Assembly: GCF_000688335.1 (NCBI RefSeq)
Contig: NZ_JHZX01000001.1
Location: 3,472,001 to 3,536,000 of the forward strand
DNA length: 64,000 nt
Source of the DNA: Sediminibacter sp. Hel_I_10
GTDB taxonomy: Bacteria > Bacteroidota > Bacteroidia > Flavobacteriales > Flavobacteriaceae
Direction: 5' to 3'
Position numbers and translations under genes: made by a program. Position 1 is the stretch's first letter; every line of letters starts with the position of its first letter. Positions 8,449 to 17,171 of the stretch are shown here, piece after piece. Under the pieces are notes generated by a model. That model ran no database searches, was not told the origin of the DNA, and saw nothing but the letters and a program-made list of their open reading frames with translations.

Positions 8449-8648
8449 AGTGAATAAGCTAATCACGATCCACGTAGGGAGAACCAATGATTATATAAAG
8501 TAACGCCGTCCTTCTAGGCTCAAAGCAAAGTTTATAGACTCATAAACAGTTTTTTTGTGATGCGTCAAGGTTTTTTATTTCACATTTATTTAACCTAAGG
8601 CCATAATCTCAGTAGTAGGCTTACGTCGTATATAGTGGAATAAAACCA

Positions 8649-8882
8649 ATGGATATGAATGCACATTTTTGTAGAGTAGGAAAAAAGACGCCTAATTTAA
8701 GAAAGATGTTTTCTTTAAAAGAGTTAGAGCGCAATTACCATGAGTTCATGGAGCAAGCGTACAACGTGATGCAAAGTGATGTGAGTTTGAGTGATACCTT
8801 ATTTTATGAAGCGTCTAAATTAAAACGACGCATTTTAAATATCAAAGGGTCTAACTCAAATGATCTTGATGCAGCATTTTAA
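8649..8882 (+). CDS. Small Lacal_2735-like protein
   Basis: 77-residue protein. The part from MFSLKELERNYHEFMEQAY onward resembles the short flavobacterial Lacal_2735 family: a single helical hairpin of about 55-60 residues with K/E-rich helices and the pattern LxxxYxxxMExA...EAxxxxxxI. The second ATG at 8706 would give 58 residues, closer to family size, and could be the true start; the upstream 19 residues (MDMNAHFCRVGKKTP...) look less typical. Cytosolic; function unknown. Its 3' end overlaps the 3' end of the convergent metal-receptor gene by 32 bases. Family call moderate. Confidence 0.6.
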   Translation: MDMNAHFCRVGKKTPNLRKMFSLKELERNYHEFMEQAYNVMQSDVSLSDTLFYEASKLKRRILNIKGSNSNDLDAAF

Positions 8883-9651
8883 AGTAGTCAAAGGCTTTTA
8901 GGAGTCTTGAGCCATACCAAGAGAAGGCCTCACCATCCACAATAAGCACTTTGCTGTTAGGAAATTGAGCCTGTAGGGATTGTACGTGTTTCGGTTGAAA
9001 CGGATAAGGCTCACTAGACAATAAAATGATCTCTGGGTGTCTCTTTTTGAGATCAGCCAAGGTGATTTCAGGATAGCGTGTGCTATGTGAAAAGACGTTT
9101 TCAAAATGATTGCATCTTAACATGGCATCAATAAAGGTCTGGCTTGCTGCAACCATCCAAGGTTTTTTCCAGATAAAGTAGGCTGCGCTGCGAGAAGGGA
9201 CGCCATTAAGATAGGCGTCCAACTCGTGTTGCTTTGCTTTAATTTTGGTAACAAGTACCTTGGCCTTATCTTCTACCTTAAAGAGCTCGCCATACATTGT
9301 AATCAGGGCTAAGGCATCTTCTAAGTTGCCAACATCACTAATATGAACGGGAGCTATGGTTTCTAATTCTGAAACCATAGCTTCGGTATTTTCTTCTTTA
9401 TTACAAAGAATCACATCGGGGTTTAGGGCTTTAATACGATCAAAGTGGACTTGCTTTGTACCGCCAACAATGGTTTTGTCTTTAAGTAAATGAGTAGGAT
9501 GTACGCAAAATTTGGTAACTCCTAACAAGGCTACTTCCAGACCCAGATCTACAATAAGTTCGGTTTGTGAAGGTACTAACGATACAATACGTTGAGGTCG
9601 CTCTTTGAGAATAACAGATCTTTGAAGTTGATCTTTTACGGTAAATTTCAA
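8851..9651 (-). CDS. Helical-backbone metal receptor (BtuF/FepB-like)
   Basis: 266-residue protein of the class III solute-binding fold. It opens with RIVSLVPSQTELIVDLGL (about 21-38, the typical first motif), then IKALNPDVILCNKEEN (73-88) at the lobe edge, a long linking helix (about 115-150) and a C-terminal lobe with LKKRHPEIILLSSEPYPF. Unlike transporter-linked BtuF or FhuD proteins it has no signal peptide, beginning directly with MKFTVKDQLQRSV, and no ABC permease or ATPase lies nearby. Flavobacteria commonly carry such stand-alone proteins. It may bind a corrinoid, heme or siderophore in the cytosol, but the ligand is unknown. The 3' end overlaps the small convergent gene by 32 bases. 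Confidence 0.82.
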   Translation of the reverse strand: MKFTVKDQLQRSVILKERPQRIVSLVPSQTELIVDLGLEVALLGVTKFCVHPTHLLKDKTIVGGTKQVHFDRIKALNPDVILCNKEENTEAMVSELETIAPVHISDVGNLEDALALITMYGELFKVEDKAKVLVTKIKAKQHELDAYLNGVPSRSAAYFIWKKPWMVAASQTFIDAMLRCNHFENVFSHSTRYPEITLADLKKRHPEIILLSSEPYPFQPKHVQSLQAQFPNSKVLIVDGEAFSWYGSRLLKAFDYFKMLHQDHLS

Positions 9652-9719
9652 AACAGTTAATTTAAAAGATTTAATACTTTCTCTTTTTTTTGGTCAAATA
9701 AACCTACAGCAATGCATCT

Positions 9720-10085
9720 TTATTTAGCGAGATACATCCCGAAAAACACGGCTAAGAATCCTACAATAAAGCTGGCAATGGTATAGATGGCGAATGCTCC
9801 AAAATCTCCAGTTTTTAAAAAGACGTGGTTTTCATAGGCAAAGGTAGAAAATGTGGTAAAGCCTCCACAAAATCCAGTGGCTAATAGTAAGGTCTGATTA
9901 GCGCTTAGGGTTTCGCTCTTAGCGGCCCATCCTAAAATGAGACCAATGAGCAGACTCCCCAAAATGTTTGCGGCAAAGGTACCGTAGGGGATGCCATTTT
10001 CGGTATTGTTCAAGAATTTCCCTAAGAGAAACCGCAAAACACTACCAAAACCGCCGCCAATAAAAACCAGGATGAGTTGTTTCAT
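9720..10085 (-). CDS. crcB: Fluoride channel CrcB/Fluc
   Basis: 121-residue membrane protein with four predicted helices, the normal size of a dual-topology Fluc subunit. Diagnostic motifs: GGGFGSVLRFLLGK (about 10-23), the Asn-containing TFAANILGSLLIGLILGW (37-54), and GFCGGFTTFSTFAYEN (71-86) with the Phe ladder and the central Na+ site of the dimer. It exports fluoride passively. Fluc often occurs as one or two tandem genes; only one is present here, so it would form a homodimer. It lies 45 bases downstream of the SRPBCC/GyrI-like gene on the same strand and may be co-transcribed. I saw no convincing fluoride riboswitch in that short gap. Confidence 0.95.
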   Translation of the reverse strand: MKQLILVFIGGGFGSVLRFLLGKFLNNTENGIPYGTFAANILGSLLIGLILGWAAKSETLSANQTLLLATGFCGGFTTFSTFAYENHVFLKTGDFGAFAIYTIASFIVGFLAVFFGMYLAK

Positions 10086-10130
10086 TTTAATACGTTAATC
10101 GCTCTTGCACTTTTAAAAGCACTGAGGTAT

Positions 10131-11153
10131 TTATTCTACTTCAAGATACAATTCTGTAATCCAATCGGCAGGATTTGGAGTAGATGCCGGATCTGTAACA
10201 TAAGATTCAAGTCTAACGGCGCCTTCGGGTTGGGTCAAACGGTATTGGCTCACATAATCCATGGTACTGTCCCAGGCTTCTTTGAGGTTGGTATAATCTC
10301 CTTTTAATGTTGTCTTTATGGCCTTAAAGGGCTCTAACTGACCGGTGAGAATATCACTTTCCGAAGAAATGACTTTAGAACTGGTAGGAATACAACAGGA
10401 AAATAGCACCGCATTATTGTCTTTGTCCCAAGTATGATAAATTACAAATGGATTTCCAGCAATGGTAATGTTATTGGCTCGGGCATACCCACCAACTTTT
10501 TGCATGAGACTTTGCATTTTTGACTCGTAATCCGTTATTTTTACAGAAGCGGTAGTGTAAAGATAAAAGCCACCACTGTGTTGGGTAATGCCTTCTATGT
10601 TTATGGTATAAGCTTTCATATCTGCTTGAGTGATACTGTCTAATTTAAAAAGGCCGCGTTCAAAATCTGGTGCCGTGTTTTTCTCTATAGTTCCAGCAAA
10701 AGCAACGTACATCTTGGTCATAAAATCTTGCTTGCCTTTCATGCTCCAAGTCACTTTGGTACCATGATCCACAGGCTCAAACGTCCAATCAATGGCGCTG
10801 GTACTTTCAAAAGGTTCTACAAAATGAATCTGTTGTGCAATAGATTTGTACGGTACAACCGTTTCGGTCTCCATACTGCCCACGCCAAGTACATCGCCAT
10901 TCCAAGAATATCCTGCACCCTCACCAACGGTCTTGTCATCATAAGTAACTTGCGCCTTAAGGTCTTGTTCCATCCAAGGAGAGAATCGAGGCCATTCTTC
11001 AAAATCATTTACGGTATTGAACACTACGGGAGCAGGGGCATTGATTACGCGACTGCGACTAAATTCAAAGCTATTTGGCTGTACGGCAATATAAATGGCG
11101 CAGCCAATAATAACAATAAGAATAAGAAAGAATACGTATTTAAATACTTTCAT
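10131..11153 (-). CDS. Membrane-anchored SRPBCC / GyrI-like ligand-binding protein
   Basis: 340-residue protein. One N-terminal helix VFFLILIVIIGCAIYIAV (about 6-23) anchors or exports it. Then comes an SRPBCC (polyketide cyclase/START-like) domain: RSRVINAPAPVVFNTVNDFEEWPRFSPW (about 33-60), followed by the strand pattern and the long C-terminal helix around 150-170. The C-terminal half (about 175-340), with a GGFYLYTT strand, resembles a GyrI-like/AraC effector-binding domain, a frequent pairing in Bacteroidota. Both domains bind hydrophobic or cationic small molecules in other proteins; no substrate is known here. It may form a transcript with crcB. Confidence 0.75.
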   Translation of the reverse strand: MKVFKYVFFLILIVIIGCAIYIAVQPNSFEFSRSRVINAPAPVVFNTVNDFEEWPRFSPWMEQDLKAQVTYDDKTVGEGAGYSWNGDVLGVGSMETETVVPYKSIAQQIHFVEPFESTSAIDWTFEPVDHGTKVTWSMKGKQDFMTKMYVAFAGTIEKNTAPDFERGLFKLDSITQADMKAYTINIEGITQHSGGFYLYTTASVKITDYESKMQSLMQKVGGYARANNITIAGNPFVIYHTWDKDNNAVLFSCCIPTSSKVISSESDILTGQLEPFKAIKTTLKGDYTNLKEAWDSTMDYVSQYRLTQPEGAVRLESYVTDPASTPNPADWITELYLEVE

Positions 11154-11228
11154 GATAAAGGCGGATAGCGATTGATGATTAATAGGTAACCAAAGATAAT
11201 CAATTTTAACAGATGTGTAATATTTACG

Positions 11229-11236
11229 TACATTTG
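11229..11236 (+). promoter_or_regulatory. Promoter -7 element for the M49 peptidase gene
   Basis: TACATTTG matches TAnnTTTG, 25 bases before the ATG at 11262. Confidence 0.5.
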
Positions 11237-11261
11237 TAAGACAACTATTAAATCATTTTTC

Positions 11262-13301
11262 ATGAAATTGAAGTCCGTTTTTATGCTCGCTCTAGTTGCG
11301 GGTTTTATGTTTTCCTGTGACGAGGAAAAGAAAGCGCAAACAGAAGAAGTTGCTATGGTCGAAGAACAGGAAGAGTTTGACTATAACGTAGAGCAGTTTG
11401 CTGATATCAAGATTTTACGATACCAAATTCCGGGATGGGAAAATCTAACCTTAAAAGAGCAAAAGCTCGTGTATTATTTAACCCAAGCAGGCTTGTCTGG
11501 TCGTGATATCATTTGGGATCAAAATTACAGACATAACCTTAAAATTAGAAAAGCCTTAGAGCAAATATATTCCAATTATAATGGTGATAAGTCCACAGAA
11601 GATTGGAAGGCATTTGAAACGTATGTAAAACGCGTGTGGTTCTCAAACGGAATTCACCATCACTATTCTAATGATAAGATGAAGCCTGGGTTTTCTTCGG
11701 AATACTTAAAGCAACTCTTGGCAGATACCGATGCCACTTTAGAAGGGGAAGCTTTTGATGTGTTGTTTAATGACAAGGATTCCAAAAAAGTCAATCAAGC
11801 AAAAGGGGTGGACAACGTAGGGCTTTCCGCAGTAAATTTTTACGGACCAAACGTGAGCAATGCTGATGTAGCCTCATATTACAAAGCGAAGCAATCTCCA
11901 AATCCAGAAAAGCCATTGTCTTATGGTTTAAACTCTAAACTGGTTAAAGAAAACGGTGAGCTTAAAGAATTAACCTATAAGTCTGGAGGTTTATATGGCG
12001 AAGCTATTGACGAAATTATCAAATGGCTTGAAAAAGCAAAAGATGTTGCTGAAAATAAAAAGCAAGCTGATGCTTTAGGTTTATTAATTCAATATTATAA
12101 AACGGGCGATCTACAAACTTGGGATGATTATAACGAAGCTTGGACCGCAGCAACCGATGGAAATATTGATTACATCAATAGCTTTATTGAAGTGTATAAC
12201 GACCCATTGGGTTACAGAGGATCTTATGAAACGATCGTTCAGATCAAGGATTTTGACATGTCTCAAAAGATGGAAGTATTGTCTAAAAACGCACAATGGT
12301 TTGAAGATAACTCTCCTTTAATGGATGAGCATAAAAAGGAAAATGTGGTAGGCGTCACTTACAAAGTGGTAAATGTGGCTGGCGAAGCTGGAGATGCATC
12401 ACCAAGCACACCTATTGGTGTGAACTTGCCCAATGCCAACTGGATTAGAGCTGCTGTGGGGAGTAAATCAGTATCCTTAGGCAATATCATCAATGCCTAT
12501 AACAATGCAGGAACTACAGGCCGATTAAAAGAGTTTGTAAATGATGAAGAGGAACTAGAATTAGAGGAGAAATATGGTCAAGTGGCCGATAAGTTGCATA
12601 CTGCATTACATGAAGTGATTGGTCATGCTTCCGGACAATTGAACCCAGGAGTTGGTGAAACCAAGGAAACTTTAAAAAATTATGCTTCTACTTTAGAAGA
12701 AGGTCGTGCCGATTTAGTAGGACTTTATTACTTATACAGTCCAAAATTGCAAGAGCTAGGGTTAGTGGACGACTGGAAATCGGTTGGTAAAGCAGCTTAT
12801 GATGGGTACATTAGAAACGGACTCATGACACAATTAATTCGTTTAAATTTGGGCGATGATGTTGAAGAAGCACACATGAGAAACCGCCAATGGGTCTCTG
12901 CTTGGGCCTATGAGAAAGGAAAAGCAGATAACGTGATTGAAAAAGTAACCCGCGATGGAAAGACCTATTTCAATATCAACGATTATGAGAAATTACACGA
13001 CTTATTTGGTCAATTATTAAGAGAAACCCAACGTATCAAATCTGAAGGCGATTATCAAGCTGTTGAAGATTTGGTAGAGGGTTACGGTGTAAAAGTAGAT
13101 CAAGCTATTCATTCTGAAGTACTAGAGCGTAACAAACAATTTACATCGCCACCGTATAGCGGATTTGTAAACCCTGTTTTAGTACCAGAATTTGATAAAA
13201 ATGGAGAACTTTACAGAGTCAAAGTAACTCAACCTGATAGTTTTGACGGTCAGATGTTAGACTACAGCAAGAACTTTGGATTTTTACCAGAAGAAAACTA
13301 G
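11262..13301 (+). CDS. M49-family (dipeptidyl-peptidase III-like) metallopeptidase lipoprotein
   Basis: 679-residue zinc peptidase. The signal peptide ends LVAGFMFSC, with lipobox Cys19, followed by an acidic linker, so it is anchored in the cell envelope. The M49 hexapeptide HEVIGH starts at about residue 450 (two zinc-binding His, catalytic Glu), with the second motif EEGRAD at about 479 supplying the third ligand. M49 enzymes release dipeptides from peptide N-termini; Bacteroidota members are often annotated as Zn-dependent hydrolases and their natural substrates are poorly known. Monocistronic, with a TACATTTG promoter element upstream and a perfect terminator hairpin after the stop. Length is usual for the bacterial branch. 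Confidence 0.92.
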   Translation: MKLKSVFMLALVAGFMFSCDEEKKAQTEEVAMVEEQEEFDYNVEQFADIKILRYQIPGWENLTLKEQKLVYYLTQAGLSGRDIIWDQNYRHNLKIRKALEQIYSNYNGDKSTEDWKAFETYVKRVWFSNGIHHHYSNDKMKPGFSSEYLKQLLADTDATLEGEAFDVLFNDKDSKKVNQAKGVDNVGLSAVNFYGPNVSNADVASYYKAKQSPNPEKPLSYGLNSKLVKENGELKELTYKSGGLYGEAIDEIIKWLEKAKDVAENKKQADALGLLIQYYKTGDLQTWDDYNEAWTAATDGNIDYINSFIEVYNDPLGYRGSYETIVQIKDFDMSQKMEVLSKNAQWFEDNSPLMDEHKKENVVGVTYKVVNVAGEAGDASPSTPIGVNLPNANWIRAAVGSKSVSLGNIINAYNNAGTTGRLKEFVNDEEELELEEKYGQVADKLHTALHEVIGHASGQLNPGVGETKETLKNYASTLEEGRADLVGLYYLYSPKLQELGLVDDWKSVGKAAYDGYIRNGLMTQLIRLNLGDDVEEAHMRNRQWVSAWAYEKGKADNVIEKVTRDGKTYFNINDYEKLHDLFGQLLRETQRIKSEGDYQAVEDLVEGYGVKVDQAIHSEVLERNKQFTSPPYSGFVNPVLVPEFDKNGELYRVKVTQPDSFDGQMLDYSKNFGFLPEEN

Positions 13302-13332
13302 AACACCAATAGTATCTAGATAAAGCTCAAGA

Positions 13333-13359
13333 AAAGGACACCGAAGGGTGTCCTTTTTT
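13333..13359 (+). terminator. Intrinsic terminator of the M49 gene
   Basis: AAAGGACACC - GAAG - GGTGTCCTTT followed by a T-run; perfect 10-bp stem with a tetraloop, 31 bases after the stop. Confidence 0.9.
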
Positions 13360-13542
13360 ATGACATAATGGCTAAGTTGCTCTTTTCTTAAGCTTATAGA
13401 AATGATATAATGAAAGTAATAGTAGGATCAAAATAACTGGTTTTCTATACATCTCCGTATGTGGAAAATGTCATCACATCAGTTTTATTTTCAGATCTCT
13501 GGACTTCGGTGTATGGACCAGAACTCGTCATAGCTTTAAAAC

Positions 13543-14868
13543 TTATTTTCTATACACAGGAATCTTAAGCCCAACAAATACATCTGTGGTTTTAGAACTG
13601 TCTGATAACAAATTACTTAAAACCGATCCCGATCCAATGCTCAGTGGGCCTAATCGAAAGCCTGCTCCAAAGGCCACATCGCCATATTGTCTAGCACTTA
13701 AAGGGGCAAAGAGACTAAACCACTTTGTTTCTAGTCTGGGCATCACAGTTACTGTATTAATAATGCTATTACTCAGTTCATTGTTTTCTTTTACTAAAGA
13801 CAAACTCGCTTGACCACTAACTAAAAATTTCTTTGTAATACGATAGTCCACCAACACATGCAGGGCAGTGGGAAGATTCAATTTAAAGCTTTCACCGGTT
13901 TCAGCATTGTTATAGTTGTTATCTAAAAATTCTTCAATATCCTCATCGTAGGTGGCGGTGCTCACAGAGGCATTCATATCATAGGTTCTAACATCGGCAT
14001 CCTTATAATTGATGCTCCCAATATCGGTCACTGAGACGCCAATTTTTAATTTGTAAGGATCTTGGTAATACCTCGAGTCTTCATCATCTTTGTTGGGATG
14101 CCATTGGTAAGTAAAGCCAAGATCTAAACCAAAGCCGGATGTAAGGTTGTTGAATTCAACATCGTTATTGTTAAAATCATTCGTTGTACCAAAGTTAAGA
14201 GAGCCCTGAGATGTTAAGTTTTCAGTGGCAGCAGTATATTGCCCTTGTAATCCTGGGCTGCTTATAAAAAGACCACCGGCGCCCTGTAAATATTTTAAGG
14301 TAACGCCTCCTTTAAGCATGTGCTGTTGTTTGTCCATTAAAATACGACCGTAAGTCAGACCAATTTCTCCCCAAACGTGAATGGTACCCGCAAGGTTAGA
14401 GGAGTCAAAATCAAAGTCATTGTCAGAGTCAAAGTCATCTACTACGGTCTCGTACAGTTCGCCGTTAATACCTCTTAGGTTGAGAAATCCTCTGGCCCGG
14501 GTAATGATTCCAATGCTGCTTTTTTTATTAAGATTAAACATAAACGAAGGTCCAAGGACATCGGCACTAAAAATAAAATTGTTAGAGTTGGTCGGGAAAC
14601 GTTCAGAATCTTCTTCAATATCAAAACCGCCATCAGACTTTAAAATATCACTCAGGTTTATGCCAAAGTAATCGCTGCCTCCAAAAGCACTTACCGAGAT
14701 CAAATTGACATCGGCTCTAAAACTAGTACCCACAATATTTGAGGGATTGTAAACAGCGCCATTAATTCCGGAGTAATTGTCAACCGTGTTGCCAGTATAG
14801 TTTTGAGCGCTGAAATTGAGGCTATAGAACAGAAGACCAAGTAGGATTAGCGGTAAAGAATGTTTCAT
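13543..14868 (-). CDS. DUF5723-like outer-membrane beta-barrel protein
   Basis: 441-residue exported protein. Signal peptide MKHSLPLILLGLLFYSLNFSAQ, cut after about residue 21. The mature start NYTGNTVDNYSGINGAVYNPS resembles DUF5723 or FadL-like barrels (the 'found typical OM proteins with a YNPS/NPA motif' pattern). The rest is alternating amphipathic strands rich in Gly, Asn and Asp, e.g. MFNLNKKSSIGIITRARGFL and LKIGVSVTDIGSINY, and it ends GLKIPVYRK with a short barrel-like last strand. Likely an outer-membrane channel or scaffold; substrate unknown. It stands alone. The family name is from recollection and moderately sure; the barrel nature is surer. Confidence 0.72.
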   Translation of the reverse strand: MKHSLPLILLGLLFYSLNFSAQNYTGNTVDNYSGINGAVYNPSNIVGTSFRADVNLISVSAFGGSDYFGINLSDILKSDGGFDIEEDSERFPTNSNNFIFSADVLGPSFMFNLNKKSSIGIITRARGFLNLRGINGELYETVVDDFDSDNDFDFDSSNLAGTIHVWGEIGLTYGRILMDKQQHMLKGGVTLKYLQGAGGLFISSPGLQGQYTAATENLTSQGSLNFGTTNDFNNNDVEFNNLTSGFGLDLGFTYQWHPNKDDEDSRYYQDPYKLKIGVSVTDIGSINYKDADVRTYDMNASVSTATYDEDIEEFLDNNYNNAETGESFKLNLPTALHVLVDYRITKKFLVSGQASLSLVKENNELSNSIINTVTVMPRLETKWFSLFAPLSARQYGDVAFGAGFRLGPLSIGSGSVLSNLLSDSSKTTDVFVGLKIPVYRK

Positions 14869-15173
14869 AAGGGTAGTATTAATTTATGGTTAGTTAATTG
14901 GTGTGCCTGATAAAATCACGTTATCAACGATTTAATAATCAATGCCTTATGCTATTTCAAATTTTAAAATGGAAATGGCATACTCATTTTTAAAATACCA
15001 CCCTATGACGCAAAAAAGCACCAGTTAAAGCATAGATAAAACAAGCGCGCTTAAACTATAATCGGTTTAAGTACAAAGCGATAAACCAAATGATTAGAAG
15101 AAAAAGATAACTGAAAAAATAAATATAGGAAGGAGATTTTAGACCAATACCTAAAAAACTCGAAGAACCGAGT
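14869..15173. other. Intergenic stretch, terminator only
   Basis: 305 bases upstream of the DUF5723-like gene and downstream of a small membrane protein gene. Apart from the minus-strand terminator at its right end I see no gene, repeat or clear regulatory motif. Confidence 0.5.
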
Positions 15174-15175
15174 TT
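15153..15175 (-). terminator. Intrinsic terminator of the small membrane protein gene
   Basis: Read on the minus strand: AAACTCG - GTTCTT - CGAGTTT followed by TTTAGG, immediately after the stop of the 15174-15359 gene. 7-bp perfect stem. Confidence 0.65.
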
Positions 15176-15359
15176 ATACGAATACAAATTTAATGGCCGT
15201 AATCATCAATAGAAAAGATATAAAGGCGATTAAGATCCAAACACTGCCTTTATAGTAACGCTTATGCAACTTCAGGTCTTTGCGGTAGGAAATAATCATG
15301 ACAATAATAAAAACGATGGCAAATAAAATACCAAAAATCCATTGACCTTTACTGAACAT
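15174..15359 (-). CDS. Small two-helix membrane protein
   Basis: 61 residues from the ATG at 15359 (MFSKGQWIFGILFAIV...). This start is preferred over an upstream one at 15401 because the product then begins directly with the first membrane helix. Two hydrophobic segments (about 7-23 and 41-59) flank a basic loop SYRKDLKLHKRYYKG, which by the positive-inside rule faces the cytosol, with both termini outside. Conserved-looking small flavobacterial membrane proteins of this shape exist, but no function is known. A terminator hairpin follows the stop directly, supporting a real transcript. Confidence 0.65.
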   Translation of the reverse strand: MFSKGQWIFGILFAIVFIIVMIISYRKDLKLHKRYYKGSVWILIAFISFLLMITAIKFVFV

Positions 15360-15511
15360 ATTACTAATTTTAAACGAAAATAAACAATCCCAAAATAGCA
15401 TTTTTTAACGACACGCATCGGGATGTCAAAGATACGTTAGAAATCACATAAATGATAATAATTTAAATAGTGATTCCTAATTTGAACAAGCAAAACCTTT
15501 CAAACAGAACT

Positions 15512-15898
15512 ATGAAAAAGTATACAGAAGCCGTAAAGCAATTTCACACAGCCTTTAAAATAGGATATTTAGAGGCACCAAAAGCAGACTTAGGTCTTGA
15601 TAAAAATATGTTACGCTATAAATTGATGCGAGAGGAAAATGAAGAATATCTAGAAGCAGCTAATGCCAACGATCTTGTTGAGGTAGCAGATGCTTTGGGG
15701 GATATGCTTTACATTCTCTGCGGCACAATTATAGAGCATGGTTTACAACATAAAATAGATGAAGTGTTTGACGAAATACAACGCAGCAACATGAGCAAGT
15801 TGGGAGCCGATGGAGCACCTATTTACAGAGAAGATGGTAAAGTGCTTAAAGGGCCCAATTATTTTAAGCCAAATATTGAAAGTATTTTAAAGAGTTAG
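15512..15898 (+). CDS. MazG-like NTP pyrophosphohydrolase
   Basis: 128 residues from the ATG at 15512 (MKKYTEAVKQFHTAF); an in-frame ATG at 15470 is less likely because the extra residues are not family-like. All-alpha NTP-PPase fold: EENEEYLEA (about 42-50) followed by DLVEVADALGDMLYILCG (about 55-72) gives the ExxE...ExxD metal-binding pattern of MazG/phosphoribosyl-ATP pyrophosphohydrolase-like enzymes. They hydrolyse nucleoside triphosphates to monophosphate and PPi, usually as house-cleaning of non-canonical nucleotides. The C-terminal DGKVLKGPNYFKPNIESIL is typical of the subgroup. Cytosolic, monocistronic; convergent with ilvE across a shared terminator. Confidence 0.85.
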   Translation: MKKYTEAVKQFHTAFKIGYLEAPKADLGLDKNMLRYKLMREENEEYLEAANANDLVEVADALGDMLYILCGTIIEHGLQHKIDEVFDEIQRSNMSKLGADGAPIYREDGKVLKGPNYFKPNIESILKS

Positions 15899-15910
15899 AT
15901 TCTAAATAAA

Positions 15911-15957
15911 AAATTCCAAATCCAAAGTTGAAGTACTTTGTGATTTGGAATTTTTTT
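15911..15957. terminator. Bidirectional terminator between the MazG-like gene and ilvE
   Basis: Outer 12-bp stem AAATTCCAAATC / GATTTGGAATTT (15911-15922 with 15942-15953), an inner CAAAG/CTTTG stem, and T/A runs on both sides. Confidence 0.85.
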
Positions 15958-15986
15958 AAATTCATATCTAGATCAGATCGTAATCC

Positions 15987-17057
15987 TTAGATCTCGTATC
16001 TCCAACCATTTTTATCTTCAGCTAAATTATGCTGAATGGCAAGCATTTTTGATTTTAGAACACTTGAGTAAGAGGCGTCATTGATTTCTGGTAACTCGTG
16101 CATTTCATCTTTATATTCAAAAGCAGAAATAGGACTAATCACAGCCGCTGTACCTGCACCAAATATTTCTTTAAGCGTTCCGTTTTTAGAAGCTTCAACA
16201 ATTTCATCAACTTTAATAGGTCTTACTTCACAGTCTAGATCATTGTCCTTAGCCAATTGGATCAAACTTTTTCTAGTCACACCATCCAAAATACGGTCAC
16301 TTACAGGTGCTGTAATTAAAGTGTCATTGATTCTAAAAAAGACGTTCATGGTTCCTGCTTCTTCCAAAAGCGTATGCGTATCTGCATCGGTCCAAATCAC
16401 TTGTTGGTAGCCTTTTTCCTGTGCAAGTCTGGTTGGGTAAAATTGTGCTGCATAATTTCCAGCGGCTTTAGCAAAACCAACACCACCGTTAGCAGAACGA
16501 CTGTATTTTTCGGCAATAAGTACTTTCACTGTTCCTTTATAATAGGCCTTTGCTGGAGAACAGATAATCATGAATCTATAATTTTCAGAAGGCGCTGCTG
16601 CTATGGCAGAGTCTGTAGCAATTACAAATGGACGTATGTAAAGGGAGTTACCTACACCTGGCTTGATCCAATCTTTATCCATATCTAATAAAGTGGTCAA
16701 TCCTTCAAAAAAGTAGGCTTTAGGAAACTCAGGCATCGCTAAACGCGCTGCAGATTTATTGATACGGTTGAAGTTTTCTTCTGGTCTAAAAAGAAAGGCA
16801 TTACCATCCTCATCTTTATATGCTTTCATGCCTTCAAAGACCGCTTGTCCGTAATGAAACACACGAGCCGAAGGATCTATGGTCATGGCTTGATAAGGCA
16901 CAATCTTAGGTTGTTGCCATGCGCCATCTATAAAATCACAGTAAAACATGTGATCTGTAAAGGTTTTTCCAAAAGGAAGATCAGTAAAATCAACAGTGGA
17001 TAAGCGTGATTCCTTTGCTTTTTCAATATGTAACGAAAACGTTGTAGTGTTTGACAT
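15987..17057 (-). CDS. ilvE: Branched-chain amino-acid aminotransferase
   Basis: 356-residue PLP enzyme of fold type IV, the long (type II, about 355-residue) BCAT form. It transfers amino groups between Leu/Ile/Val and 2-oxoglutarate, the last step of synthesis and first of breakdown. Motifs: YGQAVFEGMKAY (69-80), LYIRPFVIATDS (139-150), and the PLP lysine in GGVGFAKAAGNYAA (Lys197). The stretch LLEEAGTMNVFF and the C-terminal region with FGAGTAAVISPI carry the cofactor-phosphate and substrate loops. A minus-strand TATTTTTG promoter core at 17079-17086 sits 22 bases before the ATG. Stand-alone gene; it links functionally to icmF, which also handles valine-derived acyl-CoA. Confidence 0.95.
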   Translation of the reverse strand: MSNTTTFSLHIEKAKESRLSTVDFTDLPFGKTFTDHMFYCDFIDGAWQQPKIVPYQAMTIDPSARVFHYGQAVFEGMKAYKDEDGNAFLFRPEENFNRINKSAARLAMPEFPKAYFFEGLTTLLDMDKDWIKPGVGNSLYIRPFVIATDSAIAAAPSENYRFMIICSPAKAYYKGTVKVLIAEKYSRSANGGVGFAKAAGNYAAQFYPTRLAQEKGYQQVIWTDADTHTLLEEAGTMNVFFRINDTLITAPVSDRILDGVTRKSLIQLAKDNDLDCEVRPIKVDEIVEASKNGTLKEIFGAGTAAVISPISAFEYKDEMHELPEINDASYSSVLKSKMLAIQHNLAEDKNGWRYEI

Positions 17058-17078
17058 TTGAGTATATCTTTAGTTTTG

Positions 17079-17086
17079 CAAAAATA
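17079..17086 (-). promoter_or_regulatory. Promoter -7 element for ilvE
   Basis: Minus-strand TATTTTTG (TAnnTTTG) 22 bases before the ilvE ATG. Confidence 0.5.
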
Positions 17087-17133
17087 GTTATTTATGGTGG
17101 TTTACAAAAAGTATTGTTTGTCAAAAAAAAATG

Positions 17134-17141
17134 TAATTTTG
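17134..17141 (+). promoter_or_regulatory. Promoter -7 element for the DUF4920 gene
   Basis: TAATTTTG (TAnnTTTG) 31 bases before the ATG at 17172; the nearest TTTG upstream is closer than the usual spacing. Confidence 0.45.
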
Positions 17142-17171
17142 ACTCCATTAAAAACGTTCAATAATATTACA

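Larger units (their letters stand above)
8174..8648. other. ORF-free stretch with several strong hairpins
   Basis: 475 bases with no gene. A weak -7-like CATCTTTG lies at 8268-8275. Then come a perfect terminator hairpin (8335-8371), a nested two-helix structure (8381-8414), a GC-rich hairpin (8428-8448) and finally AT-rich sequence. 8276-8371 could be a small RNA; see the separate entries and the finding. Confidence 0.5.

Noticed and set aside
14381-14671. Plus-strand 96-codon frame
   Set aside because: Shadow of the DUF5723-like gene on the opposite strand.
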